This document shows positions 38,241-46,869 of a stretch of DNA of 64,000 bases, piece after piece. The position numbers and the translations under genes are program-made. Position 1 is the stretch's first letter; every line of letters starts with the position of its first letter. Source of the DNA: GCA-020344555 sp964405925 (GTDB lineage: Bacteria; Planctomycetota; Phycisphaerae; UBA1845); assembly GCA_964405925.1 (NCBI GenBank), contig CAYOQG010000002.1:1-64000 (forward strand), read 5' to 3'. The notes beneath the pieces were generated by a model. That model searched no databases. It worked only from the letters and a program-made list of their open reading frames with translations, and had not been told where the DNA came from.

Positions 38241-38263
38241 AAACCCTTGTCAATAAAGGGTTT
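38241..38263 (+). repeat. Inverted repeat after ssrA
   Basis: AAACCCTT-7-AAGGGTTT (38241-38248 and 38256-38263). It may be the tmRNA terminator (without a T-run) or an integrase arm site. Confidence 0.4.
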
Positions 38264-38306
38264 ACGTCGACGAAAAACAGTGTCCCCAGTCAGTCCCTAG
38301 TGATTC

Positions 38307-39620
38307 TCACTTTAATGGGCCTTTCTGGGTCAACAACGCGTCGTCGATACCACTCTCGAACTTGGCGTACTCAGCGTGGAATGCGAATCGGTCCAGCCCA
38401 CGATAATGGTCGTGGATGGGGTCGGCGGCGTGGCCCATTGCCACCTTCGAGACCTCGCGACGAATCTTGCTGACGTGTGCCCGGGTCCGGTGGTAGTGCC
38501 GCAGCCAATGCCATCGAAGCAGTGACCAGGGCTTACCCGTCTTCGGGTGCTTGTCCACGAGGACGCCGGCTTCAAGCGCGTAGCGTTTCAGCCGCATGAG
38601 CGTCCTGTTGCCTGCAACCTGATTGCCCGCTTGGCTCATGAAGACCCAGTCCGAAGCCTGGCCGAGGCCCATCGAGCCAATCACGCGAGCCAGCCGATCC
38701 GTGATATGGACCGGTCGGCGAGCCGCTCGGCTCTTGGGTATCCATAGGCCATCTGCCGTCAGGCAGCGTTTACGTAGCTCAGGGCGAACTCGATCGAGGT
38801 CGGGCCGCTTGATATCCAGGATGATCTCGCGCTCCTCCAGGTCGATGTCACCGACCTGAAGGAACTGGATCTCCTGAAACCGGAAGCCGCCCTCGCAGAT
38901 GAAGATGATCAGGTTCACGATCTGCGTATCGAAGTGCTTCGCAGCAACTTCGATAACCGCGTTGATCTGATCCGGGTAGATCGTCGGCGGTGGCAACGTG
39001 TGCGTCGGCAAGCGGTCAAGCTCGGCCTGGCGACCGGGCGCCGCCGGGTTCGGACCGGGCATGAGCTTACGCTTGAAGACGACATACCCGTAGAAGTTGT
39101 GCACGGCGTCCATGTAGTGATTCGCCGTACAGGGACTCACGCCGGCTTCGTTCCGCAGGTGGGTTTGGAACTTGGCCAGCAATCTCGGGTTGACGTCTTG
39201 CACGAAGAGCAACCGCCTTTTCTCCATCCACGTTCGCAGGCAGCTCAATCTGCCCTTGAGCTTCGTAATGTAGTCGTGGCTTCGACCCAGCGTCTCGATG
39301 TATCCGATGAAGGCATCGACCACCGGGCCCATCCGTGTTCGCTGCGGCTCTCGTTCCTGCTCCGGGTAGTGTCGCTGCTTGAAGAGCTCTTCACTCTTGC
39401 GAGCCGCGACGAGCCGAGCGAACGAAAGATCCGTCTCGCGAGTGCTCCTGCTAATCCCTTTTTTGTAAGCGCGACTCCGGCCACGTCGACCGGATGCCGT
39501 TGGCTTCGCCAGCTCCCAGTACATCTGCCAGTAAGGGCTGCGCGGGGTTAGAAAGAGCGTGACCTCGCCGACGCGTTCCGACTTAGTCCACGCGTTCTTG
39601 CGCGCCTCCTTTCTCGCCAT
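38307..39620 (-). CDS. Tyrosine site-specific integrase of the ssrA island
   Basis: A 437-residue phage-type integrase. The N-terminal part (to about 190) is a SAM-like core-binding domain with basic residues. The catalytic domain carries the first Arg in ICEGGFRFQEIQFLQ, the HxxR box in RWHWLRHYHRTRAH, and the nucleophile Tyr in HDHYRGLDR. It lies next to ssrA and directs towards it, and a small HTH gene (xis-like) is four bases upstream, giving the usual int-xis pair. It is the left end of the mobile island. Confidence 0.9.
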   Translation of the reverse strand: MARKEARKNAWTKSERVGEVTLFLTPRSPYWQMYWELAKPTASGRRGRSRAYKKGISRSTRETDLSFARLVAARKSEELFKQRHYPEQEREPQRTRMGPVVDAFIGYIETLGRSHDYITKLKGRLSCLRTWMEKRRLLFVQDVNPRLLAKFQTHLRNEAGVSPCTANHYMDAVHNFYGYVVFKRKLMPGPNPAAPGRQAELDRLPTHTLPPPTIYPDQINAVIEVAAKHFDTQIVNLIIFICEGGFRFQEIQFLQVGDIDLEEREIILDIKRPDLDRVRPELRKRCLTADGLWIPKSRAARRPVHITDRLARVIGSMGLGQASDWVFMSQAGNQVAGNRTLMRLKRYALEAGVLVDKHPKTGKPWSLLRWHWLRHYHRTRAHVSKIRREVSKVAMGHAADPIHDHYRGLDRFAFHAEYAKFESGIDDALLTQKGPLK

Positions 39621-39623
39621 GCG

Positions 39624-39950
39624 TCACCTCCTTTTCCCGGAGATGCGCGGTTTACGGCGAAACTCTACCTGACCACTCTTGATCCCGTTGAGCCATTTCA
39701 TCAGCTCGGGCAGGCGGTGGTACCACCGGTTCCCGAGCCGGAAACACGGGATATGAGTGTACGCGCGCTCCTGGCACCAGTCCACGATGGTTTTCGGGGA
39801 CTTGCCCAGGACCGTGGCGAGTTCCGCCGAGGTGCACGGGTCCGAAAGGGTCGAAAGCTGCGGGTTGGCATTTGCCGGCGCGGACAGCGCCGGGCCAGAA
39901 GCAGTACCCTGAGTTGCGGCGTATCCCTGGTTGGCTTGCTCGGTCATCAT
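39624..39950 (-). CDS. Excisionase-like helix-turn-helix protein
   Basis: A 108-residue protein with an excisionase-type HTH (HTH_17/MerR-like) spanning PCTSAELATVLGKSPKTIVD and then ECF-like hydrophobics RLGNRWYHRLPELMKWLNGI. The ATG at 39950 has GGAGG six bases upstream. It lies four bases ahead of the integrase start, so co-translation is likely; it probably controls excision direction of the island or acts as a regulator. Confidence 0.8.
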   Translation of the reverse strand: MMTEQANQGYAATQGTASGPALSAPANANPQLSTLSDPCTSAELATVLGKSPKTIVDWCQERAYTHIPCFRLGNRWYHRLPELMKWLNGIKSGQVEFRRKPRISGKRR

Positions 39951-40078
39951 TCACCCTCCGAGGCAACACGGCCTTTCGGGTTTCGCCGGACGTTGTCCGG
40001 CTGCGGCGCGTCCGGGCTGTTTTTGTCGGGCTGGGTGAGACCCCCTGGACGACCACCGGTCGCCTCGCCATGTGGGGC

Positions 40079-40402
40079 TCAGGTGGGATGGGACGCTTCT
40101 CGCGGAGCGACGAGGACGCTACCGCCGATACGGAGGCCGACGAAGTCGCGCAAGCGCCGGCGCAATTGGCTTCCGCCTCCTACATCGCGAAGAAACACCG
40201 GCAATCTGTACTCGATGCACTCCGCAACGCCGGCGAGGTCGGCCTCGCTGAATACGATTTCGCGCTCTGGCAAGCTCGTATAGGCGGCGTCGTGGAAGAG
40301 CAGAAGCGCCGCGGTGATGGCGAACATCTCCGCATCGTTGGGCAATCTGCCGCCGGCGTCCGCGTCGAAGAAGCGTGTGCCAGTGAGGTCGTATTGGAGC
40401 AT
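40079..40402 (-). CDS. Hypothetical protein, 107 residues
   Basis: From ATG 40402, preceded by a G-rich ribosome-binding-like stretch. It has a short mixed alpha/beta sequence (LQYDLTGTRFFDADAGGRLP) and no motif that I recognise. It is followed on the same strand by the excisionase gene and preceded by another small gene, suggesting a small island operon. Confidence 0.5.
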   Translation of the reverse strand: MLQYDLTGTRFFDADAGGRLPNDAEMFAITAALLLFHDAAYTSLPEREIVFSEADLAGVAECIEYRLPVFLRDVGGGSQLRRRLRDFVGLRIGGSVLVAPREASHPT

Positions 40403-40432
40403 GGCATTCGTCCCCCCTTCCGACATTGCGGT

Positions 40433-40711
40433 CTACGAAGCCGGTGTCGGGGCAGTGTCCTCGATCTCACGGAGCATCAGGTGCTCGTAGGCTTTGGAGA
40501 CGACAAGCCCGAGCTTCGGCAGCTCGTCGGGTCGGAAGTAGGTCGTTGTCTTCCACTCGCCCGACTTCTCGTCTCGGTAGCGCTTCTGGATTCGGATGCT
40601 GTGCTGGGGAACGTTGCGTCCGTTCAGCGCTGTGGTCTTCGTCCAGATGGCAGCGACGACCGTCCCGGCTCGAAACTCATTGGTCGGCTTGTCTGATGGT
40701 CCGTTTGGCAT
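40433..40711 (-). CDS. Small island protein, family A (copy 1)
   Basis: A 92-residue protein from ATG 40711 with AGGAGA upstream. The core EFRAGTVVAAIWTKTTALNG, then HSIRIQKRYRDEKSGEWKTT and FRPDELPKLGLVVSKAYEHL, matches the 78-residue protein at 61565 in order and spacing: beta strand IKAVIW, RLYKDGDEWK, FGRDDLP, and a final helix. I know this family only as small conserved proteins of planctomycete genomes. A beta-hairpin/helix fold with a basic face could bind nucleic acid, but that is inference. Confidence 0.65.
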   Translation of the reverse strand: MPNGPSDKPTNEFRAGTVVAAIWTKTTALNGRNVPQHSIRIQKRYRDEKSGEWKTTTYFRPDELPKLGLVVSKAYEHLMLREIEDTAPTPAS

Positions 40712-40773
40712 TCTTGTTCTCCTTCGCATGTTCGCTACTATGCGTACACTGATCGCAAAAAAACATCGGGCCT

Positions 40774-41556
40774 CTACCCGCCTGCAATACGTTCTTCCGT
40801 GGGGCTGAAAAGGTCGTAACGTTTGGCGATGCCGGCTACGATGTCGATGGATTCGAGGCCTGCGTCCTTGCCGGCGGGGCTAAGCAGGCGATCGACCATG
40901 TTCTGCGGCAACAGCGGGCCCGCGTTCGAGATCCGCGGCTGAATCTCACAACAACGATAGACGGCGGTCGAGAGCGAAACCTCAAAGCGACGGGTAATCA
41001 GCGGGAGTAGGCGTTTGCGCCAGAGCCATTCGGACTCGGGTGTTGCCTGCATGAGTTGGAGCGTGCAGCGGGCCCGATCCATGCCGTGTTGGTCATAGAG
41101 GCGTCCTAGCTCTCGCTCTAACAGCGGAAGCGGGACCAGGAAGGCGGCCGCAAATCGATCCGCTTCACGTTCAAGCTTTCCCGGAGATCCCGGTCCTTCG
41201 GCCGGTGTCTCGTGAAAAACGTCGCGGGCCCTGGCGTGCAGCGTCAGGTGCCCGAGCTCGTGAGCGCACGTAAAGCGACATCGCCCTTCGTGTTCCGTGA
41301 CGCGCTCGTCGATGAGGATCTCCCGTTCTTTGGCGAATGTGGCCCCAAGGACATCGTGGCCGAGGTGCGAGAGATCGCTAATGCCGAAGCGTATACCGAG
41401 CGGCCCTTCGATCCAGTCTTCGACGGGGACGGGTAGGGGAATCTCCTCCAGCCCGAGCTTCCTACGGCATCGTTCGAGGCATGTCAGCGCGCGGGTTTCG
41501 ATCATCCGTCTACCGTAACGGGGCTGAAAAACCTTAGCTCGCGTAAGCTCGGCCAC
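40774..41556 (-). CDS. ImmA/IrrE family metallopeptidase
   Basis: A 260-residue protein whose zinc motif is CAHELGHLTLHAR (HExxH, near residue 98), with a further acidic residue downstream in EREADRFAAAFLVP, the standard ImmA/IrrE arrangement. These peptidases cleave an XRE repressor to release gene expression in integrative elements. The start is GTG 41556, with AAGGTGA upstream. The XRE gene ends 14 bases upstream on the same strand. Substrate XRE and role as an island switch are inferences from this neighbour. Confidence 0.87.
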   Translation of the reverse strand: MAELTRAKVFQPRYGRRMIETRALTCLERCRRKLGLEEIPLPVPVEDWIEGPLGIRFGISDLSHLGHDVLGATFAKEREILIDERVTEHEGRCRFTCAHELGHLTLHARARDVFHETPAEGPGSPGKLEREADRFAAAFLVPLPLLERELGRLYDQHGMDRARCTLQLMQATPESEWLWRKRLLPLITRRFEVSLSTAVYRCCEIQPRISNAGPLLPQNMVDRLLSPAGKDAGLESIDIVAGIAKRYDLFSPTEERIAGG

Positions 41557-41570
41557 GTATCACCTTTTGA

Positions 41571-41954
41571 TCAACGCCGCTTGTCCCCGGTCATTCGCTT
41601 CGCTTGGCCGATGAGGCGGTCCCATTGCTCAGGCGTGAGCTTTCGGGCCGTGCGCAGAAACTCGGGCACCTTCGCGGCCGTAGTGGCGTCCTGGTTGGCA
41701 ACTTCCGCCACGACGGTGTCGGCCCGCTGCCAGCCTGATCGCAGGTCAGCCTCCGGCATGCCGTACGCCGCAGCGATTCTCTTGAGCAAGTCCTCCGAGG
41801 GTGTTCGGCGCCCCTTCTCGATGTCCGTCAGATGGGCTGGCGCGATGCCGAGAATTCTCGCCATCTCGCGCAAGCCCTTCTTGAGTGTTTCCACACGTTG
41901 TGCTCGGAGGACCTCGCCGATGGGTTGTTGTCTGTATGGTCTCTTCTGGGCCAT
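41571..41954 (-). CDS. XRE-family transcriptional regulator
   Basis: A 127-residue protein from ATG 41954. The HTH_3 domain spans about residues 15-70, with the recognition stretch MARILGIAPAHLTDIEKGRR. A short acidic C-terminal region follows (TAAKVPEFLRTARKLTPEQW). It is directly upstream of the ImmA/IrrE gene, a pair known from ICEBs1-type switch modules. A plausible promoter lies just upstream, at 41987-42015. Confidence 0.87.
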   Translation of the reverse strand: MAQKRPYRQQPIGEVLRAQRVETLKKGLREMARILGIAPAHLTDIEKGRRTPSEDLLKRIAAAYGMPEADLRSGWQRADTVVAEVANQDATTAAKVPEFLRTARKLTPEQWDRLIGQAKRMTGDKRR

Positions 41955-41986
41955 TATCGTGCTCTCCAATCCAATCGTTCGCTTAC

Positions 41987-42015
41987 ATGCTAACATCAGA
42001 TTGGGGCCGGGTCAA
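41987..42015 (-). promoter_or_regulatory. Candidate promoter of the XRE-ImmA/IrrE pair
   Basis: On the minus strand TTGACC (42015-42010) is followed after 17 bases by TAGCAT (41992-41987). It lies 32 bases before ATG 41954 and overlaps the end of the upstream gene. Confidence 0.45.
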
Positions 42016-42598
42016 GGCTCTGACCATTTTTTTCTGCGAGCGGTGTCCGGCGGACGAACACGGGGGCCGAAGCGGGTGGCGGCTTTCGGTATGCGTACCG
42101 GCGAAGACTCAGTACTGGTGCGAAGAGATAAGTGGCAATGCAGGCGATGTAGCCAAGATACGCGACCTCGACCGATTCCGGCCGGCCAAGTGACTGAAAC
42201 AGGCAAGCGCAGCCCCAGAGCATGGCCTCGCAAGCGGTAAGGAGGGCCAGAATCGTCCCCTGGCCCGATCGGCCTGCGGCTTTCCTGCGGTTTGGGTGGC
42301 GGGACTGGAAGACCAGCAGTTCCTCCCTCGCAAGCTGGTTCACCGAGCGTTCGATCTCGTCAATGCGACGGAGGTGGTCTTCTTTCGCCCGAGCGTGGGC
42401 GACGGTGGTCGTCAGAAGCCATGCAAACGCCGCCGGTATCGGCTCTACCTGCTGTACGAGAGGGTGTACCGCAAACACATCTTGCTGTTCGCTTACGGAT
42501 GCTGCAAAGTCAATCGCGGCACAGCCAGTATCTTCACGTTCTGCGTACAAAGGGCCGGGGCGGCGAAATGACAACCACCCCGGTGCTGTGTTGGACAA
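41996..42598 (-). CDS. Hypothetical membrane protein, 200 residues
   Basis: Two hydrophobic helices are clear near residues 118-135 (TILALLTACEAMLWGCACLF) and 148-162 (AYLGYIACIATYLFAPVLS). A charged middle with coiled-coil flavour precedes them. The start is unsure: the frame opens at TTG 42598 and nothing better is evident. It is located between a membrane-protein gene and the XRE gene. Function unknown. Confidence 0.5.
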   Translation of the reverse strand: MSNTAPGWLSFRRPGPLYAEREDTGCAAIDFAASVSEQQDVFAVHPLVQQVEPIPAAFAWLLTTTVAHARAKEDHLRRIDEIERSVNQLAREELLVFQSRHPNRRKAAGRSGQGTILALLTACEAMLWGCACLFQSLGRPESVEVAYLGYIACIATYLFAPVLSLRRYAYRKPPPASAPVFVRRTPLAEKNGQSLDPAPI

Positions 42599-42610
42599 TC
42601 GCAGCCCGCG

Positions 42611-42742
42611 CTACGAGCGCGATGACTTCTGCTCAGCCGACGCCGTGTCGGTCGGCTTCGCTGTCCGCTCAACTGCCTTATGACTCGGGGCCGTCTTGTC
42701 GGCCGCTTGGGCCTCCTTCTTCTTCGTGCTCTTGCTCGCCAT
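42611..42742 (-). CDS. Small Lys/Thr/Ala-rich protein, possible
   Basis: A 43-residue frame MASKSTKKKEAQAADKTAPS ending in AEQKSSRS. It overlaps the 3' end of the larger gene at 42678 by 65 bases, so it may be spurious. Low-complexity basic peptides of this type do occur in planctomycete islands. Confidence 0.25.
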   Translation of the reverse strand: MASKSTKKKEAQAADKTAPSHKAVERTAKPTDTASAEQKSSRS

Positions 42743-43316
42743 CTCGGTCTTCGTGCAATGACCGTTCGTCATCGTCCACCTCTCTTTCTCTGGTTCCAAG
42801 AAGAACTTCCGCTCGCGAGTAGTACTTCCTCAAGGTGTCCCGCGAGCCTGCCCAGTAAATGCATGCAACTGCGAGAATCCCACAATCCAACGGGTCCAAG
42901 TCGGCGATCGGACGCCCAGCCACGACAAGGCGGGCCGCGAATAGAAAGAGCATGACAACCAGCATATTTGCGTAGAACTGGTAGTATCTGTAGTGATTGT
43001 CGATGAGGGCCTCGAACGCTCCCAGGCACTCCTGGAGCCTGGAGTCGTCCCAAGCAGGCCTTCGGATGCCGGTCACTTCGTGCAGGCGGTCGACGATTAC
43101 CCAGCGAATAGTGCTGGCCGTGAGGCCTGCGACCACCGACGCGAGGGTGACGTAAAGGAACCCCCCCACCGATGCTGAGTCGCCAGAGGCCACCGATGAC
43201 GCGAGGAGCCACGCCCTCAGCGTCGGTGAGAAATGGCTGACGCCCCAGAGGCTGACGAAACCCGGCAGAACGAAAGCGATCAACAGACCGAAGTTCTTGC
43301 CCGAGACCTCCATCAC
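42678..43316 (-). CDS. Hypothetical membrane protein, 212 residues
   Basis: A first helix (FGLLIAFVLPGFVSLWG) near residue 9 and a second (VGGFLYVTLASVVAGLT) near 50 precede a pair of hydrophobic helices (LVVMLFLFAARLVVAG and LAVACIYWAGS). The C-terminal tail is strongly acidic and repetitive (EREVDDDERSLHEDRDGEQE). The family is not recognised. The MMEV start at 43316 (or 43313) leads straight into the first helix. Confidence 0.6.
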   Translation of the reverse strand: MMEVSGKNFGLLIAFVLPGFVSLWGVSHFSPTLRAWLLASSVASGDSASVGGFLYVTLASVVAGLTASTIRWVIVDRLHEVTGIRRPAWDDSRLQECLGAFEALIDNHYRYYQFYANMLVVMLFLFAARLVVAGRPIADLDPLDCGILAVACIYWAGSRDTLRKYYSRAEVLLGTREREVDDDERSLHEDRDGEQEHEEEGGPSGRQDGPES

Positions 43317-43471
43317 GGCCGCCCTCCTTCGGGCAACCGGTAAGCACCTGACTGAAACAAGCGGCCGTCAACGGGCGTCTCCTCGCGGCGGTGACGGTCA
43401 GGCCGTCTCCTCCGTACGTACGATTTTATGCATATTAAATCAGACATCAACCCCAAAAAAAGAAAGTTGGT

Positions 43472-43738
43472 TCAATCCGCGGGACGACGGATCGGCGGCG
43501 GGCCCGGGAGGATCCAAATCCGGCCCGACTCGCCCGTTTCCGAGTCTTGAAAGTACAGGTCGACACCTTCCTCTCTGGCCTTAAGCAGATCGTTGTAGAC
43601 CATTATGGCCTCGCGGATTACCTCCGCGACGGATTCCTTGCCCGTGAGGCTCTGCAGCCGTTTGAGGTCCTTCAGCCCCTCGTTCGGGAGCCACAGGGTG
43701 AATCGGGTCTTCTTCGCTCCGGCTCTTCGTGGGCTCAT
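43472..43738 (-). CDS. Ribbon-helix-helix-type small protein
   Basis: An 88-residue protein with an RHH-like core: KKTRFTLWLPNEGLKDLKRL forms the beta strand and first helix, and GKESVAEVIREAIMVYNDLL the second helix. It probably acts as a DNA-binding repressor or antitoxin-like protein. No toxin-like neighbour is adjacent. Located between the membrane-protein genes and a decayed DUF932 fragment. ATG 43738. Confidence 0.7.
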   Translation of the reverse strand: MSPRRAGAKKTRFTLWLPNEGLKDLKRLQSLTGKESVAEVIREAIMVYNDLLKAREEGVDLYFQDSETGESGRIWILPGPPPIRRPAD

Positions 43739-43899
43739 GCCTCAACTCCCGTTGGCAATGGATATGCAAATGATATGCATTTTCGCCCGACCGTACAAGC
43801 CACACGCGACGACCGTGCAAAGCACTGTGCGACCGACGGGGGGATCACCCGGGAGGTGGTCCGTTCCAGGATGAAGAGAGGTCCGGTGGTGCGTGAACC

Positions 43900-44022
43900 T
43901 TTCTTCGTTGCGTACAAATGGTCAATAGACCCCTCCTTCTGTTTGTGGCTGTGCTCCCAGAGCGCGGTCAGCGACGGGAAGCTCTCGTCGGGTCTGCGGC
44001 GAAACAACTCGTTGTGGGCGCG
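43900..44022 (-). pseudogene. DUF932-family N-terminal relic
   Basis: The frame carries RAHNELFRRRPDESFPSLTA and LWEHSHKQKEGSIDHLYATK, the same opening as the DUF932 gene at 61314 (RAHNELFRRGPDERFDSLVD). Upstream and downstream sequence departs from the family, leaving about 41 codons. It shows the island once held a second DUF932 gene, just left of intron 1. Confidence 0.75.
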
Positions 44023-44199
44023 CCCTCGTGCACCAGAAGGCTGGTGCCTGACACGCCCCGCGCGTGAGAAAACGCCAGCATGAGCTGACAATTGCTGCGC
44101 GGTACGGTAGGAATGCGGAGCGGGTCTTGAACCCGTGGTCGTCACGAACGTCAACACGTTGCCGTGGCGCCGTACAAATGGGCGGCATCACTCGGTAAA

Positions 44200-44259
44200 C
44201 CCGGCCTCACCAGCCGGGCTAAGAGAGCGGTCTCACCAACCGCTACGGTGCTACCCGTA
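44200..44259 (+). repeat. Three tandem hairpins, two with the same 7-nt loop, before intron 1
   Basis: CCCGGC-CTCACCA-GCCGGG (44200-44218), AGCGGT-CTCACCA-ACCGCT (44226-44244) and TACGG-TGCTAC-CCGTA (44244-44259). The first two stems differ but close the same loop. They end 21 bases before the intron 5' end. Confidence 0.6.
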
Positions 44260-44845
44260 GAGCCGGACCGCGTCGAGAGGGTGCGCCGTGGTGCGCACCG
44301 AGTGAATTCCCGAGTAAATCGGGTGGAGTTCAGGGACGGACTCCGAGGCGAACCAGCTTACCTGGAGCCGAAAGGTGATGGGGACAAGAGCATGCTGGTG
44401 AAGCGGAGGGCGCCGGAAGGCGTGTATGGAGTCGCTCCGCAACGCCTGAGCGATAAGGTTAAGGCTGGATTGCTTGAACCCCAATGTCCAGCGGTAGAAG
44501 CGCAGACCCGTCGGCAGCACGCTTGAGGCCGGCGCCGCCGACAGCCACGGAATCCGCCTCTCATCCGTGGTAGTCCCTGGTTGGCGGGCGATGCGCAGTG
44601 AGCGCATCCAAGGGCATGAGTGGGGAACCTACGTCGCTCTAGAACGTTCCTCGGTGACGAAACACGGGATCGCCTAAGGGGCGCGAGCCCTAAGGTGACG
44701 GAGTCCTCGTAGTAGTCGTGGGAGTAACGCCCCGCCAGGGAGAACGGGAAAGCCGTTCACAGGGCGAAGGGGGACAGGTAGTTGTGATGTCAGATCCATG
44801 AGGTACGCGAGATGCGGACAGCCGAAACGGTACTGAACATCCTAC

Positions 44846-46594
44846 GTGAGAGGGCAACGTGGTTTGCCCGTGGAAGGGCTGTATCGACAGCTCTACCGAA
44901 CTGACCTGTACCTGCGTGCCTACGCGAAGCTATATGCGAACGACGGCGCGCTGACAGCAGGCGTAACGGAAGAAACGGTGGACGGGATGTCGCTGGCGAA
45001 GATTGACGCCATCATCGTGGCACTACGGCGCGAGGCCTATCGCTGGACGCCGGTGCGGCGGACGTATATCCCGAAGAAAAACGGCAAGTTGCGGCCGTTG
45101 GGTATGCCGACTTGGAGCGACAAGCTTCTTCAGGAAGTGATACGTTCGCTCCTGGAGGCGTACTACGAGCCGCAGTTCAGCCATCGCTCACACGGTTTCC
45201 GTCCGGGACGCGGCTGTCATACGGCGCTTCGGGAGATACAAACGAATGGGACAGGAACCAAGTGGTTTATTGAAGGCGACCTATCAAAGTGCTTCGATCG
45301 CATCGATCACTCGGTGCTGATGAGCATTCTCGCCGAGCGAATCCACGATAACCGGTTCCTTCGCCTGATTCGCAATCTCCTGGACGCCGGATACTTGGAG
45401 GACTGGCAGTTCAACGCCACTTATAGCGGAGTGCCGCAAGGTGGTGTGATCAGCCCGTTACTTTCAAATCTGGTACTGGACAAGTTGGACGAGTTCGTCG
45501 AGACGAAGCTGATCCCGGCATACACACGGGGCCACCGCAGGAAGACCTACGCTCCTTATGTCGCGCTGACCGTTGCGGCGTCGCGGGCGCGGAAACGCGG
45601 GGATCATGAACGGGCCAAAACGCTCATGCGCGAGGCTCGACGGCTTCCCTCCAGGAAGCCGGAAGACCCCAACTACCGGCGCCTGTGGTACGTGCGGTAT
45701 GCCGACGACTTCCTGCTCGGACTCATCGGCCCGAAGGCCGAGGCAGAAGAGATCAAGCGGAAACTCGCCTCGTATTTACGTGACGAGTTGAAGCTTGAAC
45801 TCAACAGGGACAAGACGCTCATCACGCATGCGCGGGATGGGCGGGCGAAGTTCCTGGGGTACGAGGTGCATACGATGCACGCCGACGATCAGCGCGACCT
45901 TCGTGGTCAGCGTGGCATCAACGGCGGTATCGGGCTGCGCGTCCCGCGACACGTGATTAACGAGCATTGTGCTCGGTATATGCGACGCGGGAAGCCGGCG
46001 CACCTGCCTGAGCGACTGAACGACAGTGCATACAGCATGATCGTTCGCTATCAGGCAGAGTACGGAGGCCTCGTGCAGTATTACCGGCTGGCGTACAACC
46101 TGCATACGCTTCAGCGATTGAAGTGGGTCATGGAGGTGTCGCTGGTCAAGACGCTGGCCAACAAGTTCCGCACGACCGCCCGGAAGGTTTACCGGCGGTT
46201 TGGAACGCGCCTGGAAACACCGGACGGCACGTACAAGGTGCTGCAGGTGGAGGCGCCGCGTGGCCCCGGCAAAGAGCCGTTACGGGCTCATTGGGGGGCC
46301 ATCCCGTTGAAGCGGAACCCCTGGGCGGCGGTCTGCGAATCCGAGCGGAAGATTTGGAGCGGTCGTAGCGAGTTGCTGGAACGGCTGTTGGCGCAGAAAT
46401 GCGAGCTTTGTGGTGGACCGGATGATATCGAAGTCCATCATATTCGAAAGCTCGCCGATGTGCGCAAGAAAGGCCGCTCCCGGCCCAAGTGGATGGAAAT
46501 CATGGCGGCACGCCGGCGTAAGACTCTCGTGGTCTGTCGGGCGTGTCATGATGAAATCCATCATGGGCGCTACGACGGAGCTGCGGTCGCGTAG
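44846..46594 (+). CDS. Group II intron reverse transcriptase/maturase with HNH endonuclease, probably frameshifted
   Basis: The open part (582 residues, GTG 44846) has reverse-transcriptase domains with VRYADDFLLG (YADD at 285-288 in this numbering), a maturase X region, and a C-terminal HNH nuclease (CELCGG...VHHIRKLADV then CRACHDEIHHG). The matching N-terminus MRTAETVLNILRE is present from ATG 44812, but in another frame. A base imbalance in the GAGAGGGCAAC run near 44848-44856 separates it. Compared with intron 3's protein (MRNAEVLLNIIRS), the start is broken, so the protein may be inactive, or the frame break may be a sequencing artefact. Confidence 0.8.
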   Translation: MRGQRGLPVEGLYRQLYRTDLYLRAYAKLYANDGALTAGVTEETVDGMSLAKIDAIIVALRREAYRWTPVRRTYIPKKNGKLRPLGMPTWSDKLLQEVIRSLLEAYYEPQFSHRSHGFRPGRGCHTALREIQTNGTGTKWFIEGDLSKCFDRIDHSVLMSILAERIHDNRFLRLIRNLLDAGYLEDWQFNATYSGVPQGGVISPLLSNLVLDKLDEFVETKLIPAYTRGHRRKTYAPYVALTVAASRARKRGDHERAKTLMREARRLPSRKPEDPNYRRLWYVRYADDFLLGLIGPKAEAEEIKRKLASYLRDELKLELNRDKTLITHARDGRAKFLGYEVHTMHADDQRDLRGQRGINGGIGLRVPRHVINEHCARYMRRGKPAHLPERLNDSAYSMIVRYQAEYGGLVQYYRLAYNLHTLQRLKWVMEVSLVKTLANKFRTTARKVYRRFGTRLETPDGTYKVLQVEAPRGPGKEPLRAHWGAIPLKRNPWAAVCESERKIWSGRSELLERLLAQKCELCGGPDDIEVHHIRKLADVRKKGRSRPKWMEIMAARRRKTLVVCRACHDEIHHGRYDGAAVA

Positions 46595-46607
46595 TGCAAC
46601 TACTGGA

Positions 46608-46642
46608 GAGCCGGGTGATAAGGAAACTATCACGCCCGGTTC
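46608..46642 (+). ncRNA. Intron 1 domain V
   Basis: The 35-nt hairpin GAGCCGGGTGATA/TATCACGCCCGGTTC with apical GGAAAC, the catalytic core of the ribozyme. Confidence 0.85.
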
Positions 46643-46705
46643 GGAGGAGAGGTGTTGGAAAAGCGTCCCGATGCACGGGGATGGCTCGCTGGCATCTTAT
46701 CCTAC

Positions 46706-46869
46706 CGCTTATCCGGTTCGACGGAGGCTCTGCAGAGTAATCCCGTCTTTCGGAGTAATCCTGCAGTTCTATCCGATATGCGAATGACATTTTGAACCGG
46801 GGCGACGGAGACACGCCTCGTCGAGCCGTGAGGTCTTGCGGAACGACGAGGTCGTAGCAGTTGAAGTAG
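46706..46869. other. 164-bp spacer between introns 1 and 2
   Basis: It may be exon sequence of a decayed gene. The minus frame reads YFNCYDLVVPQDLTARRGVS, which looks protein-like but cannot be identified. Confidence 0.3.

Larger units (their letters stand above)
44281..46705 (+). mobile_element. Group II intron 1
   Basis: The 5' end GTGCGCC at 44281 and 3' end CCTAC at 46705 were placed by alignment with intron 3, whose ends are fixed by the split gene. Domain V (46608-46642, GAGCCGGG...CCCGGTTC with a GAAA-type loop) follows the maturase gene, and a domain VI-like stretch leads to the 3' end. The nature of the interrupted exon sequence is not recognised. Confidence 0.85.
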
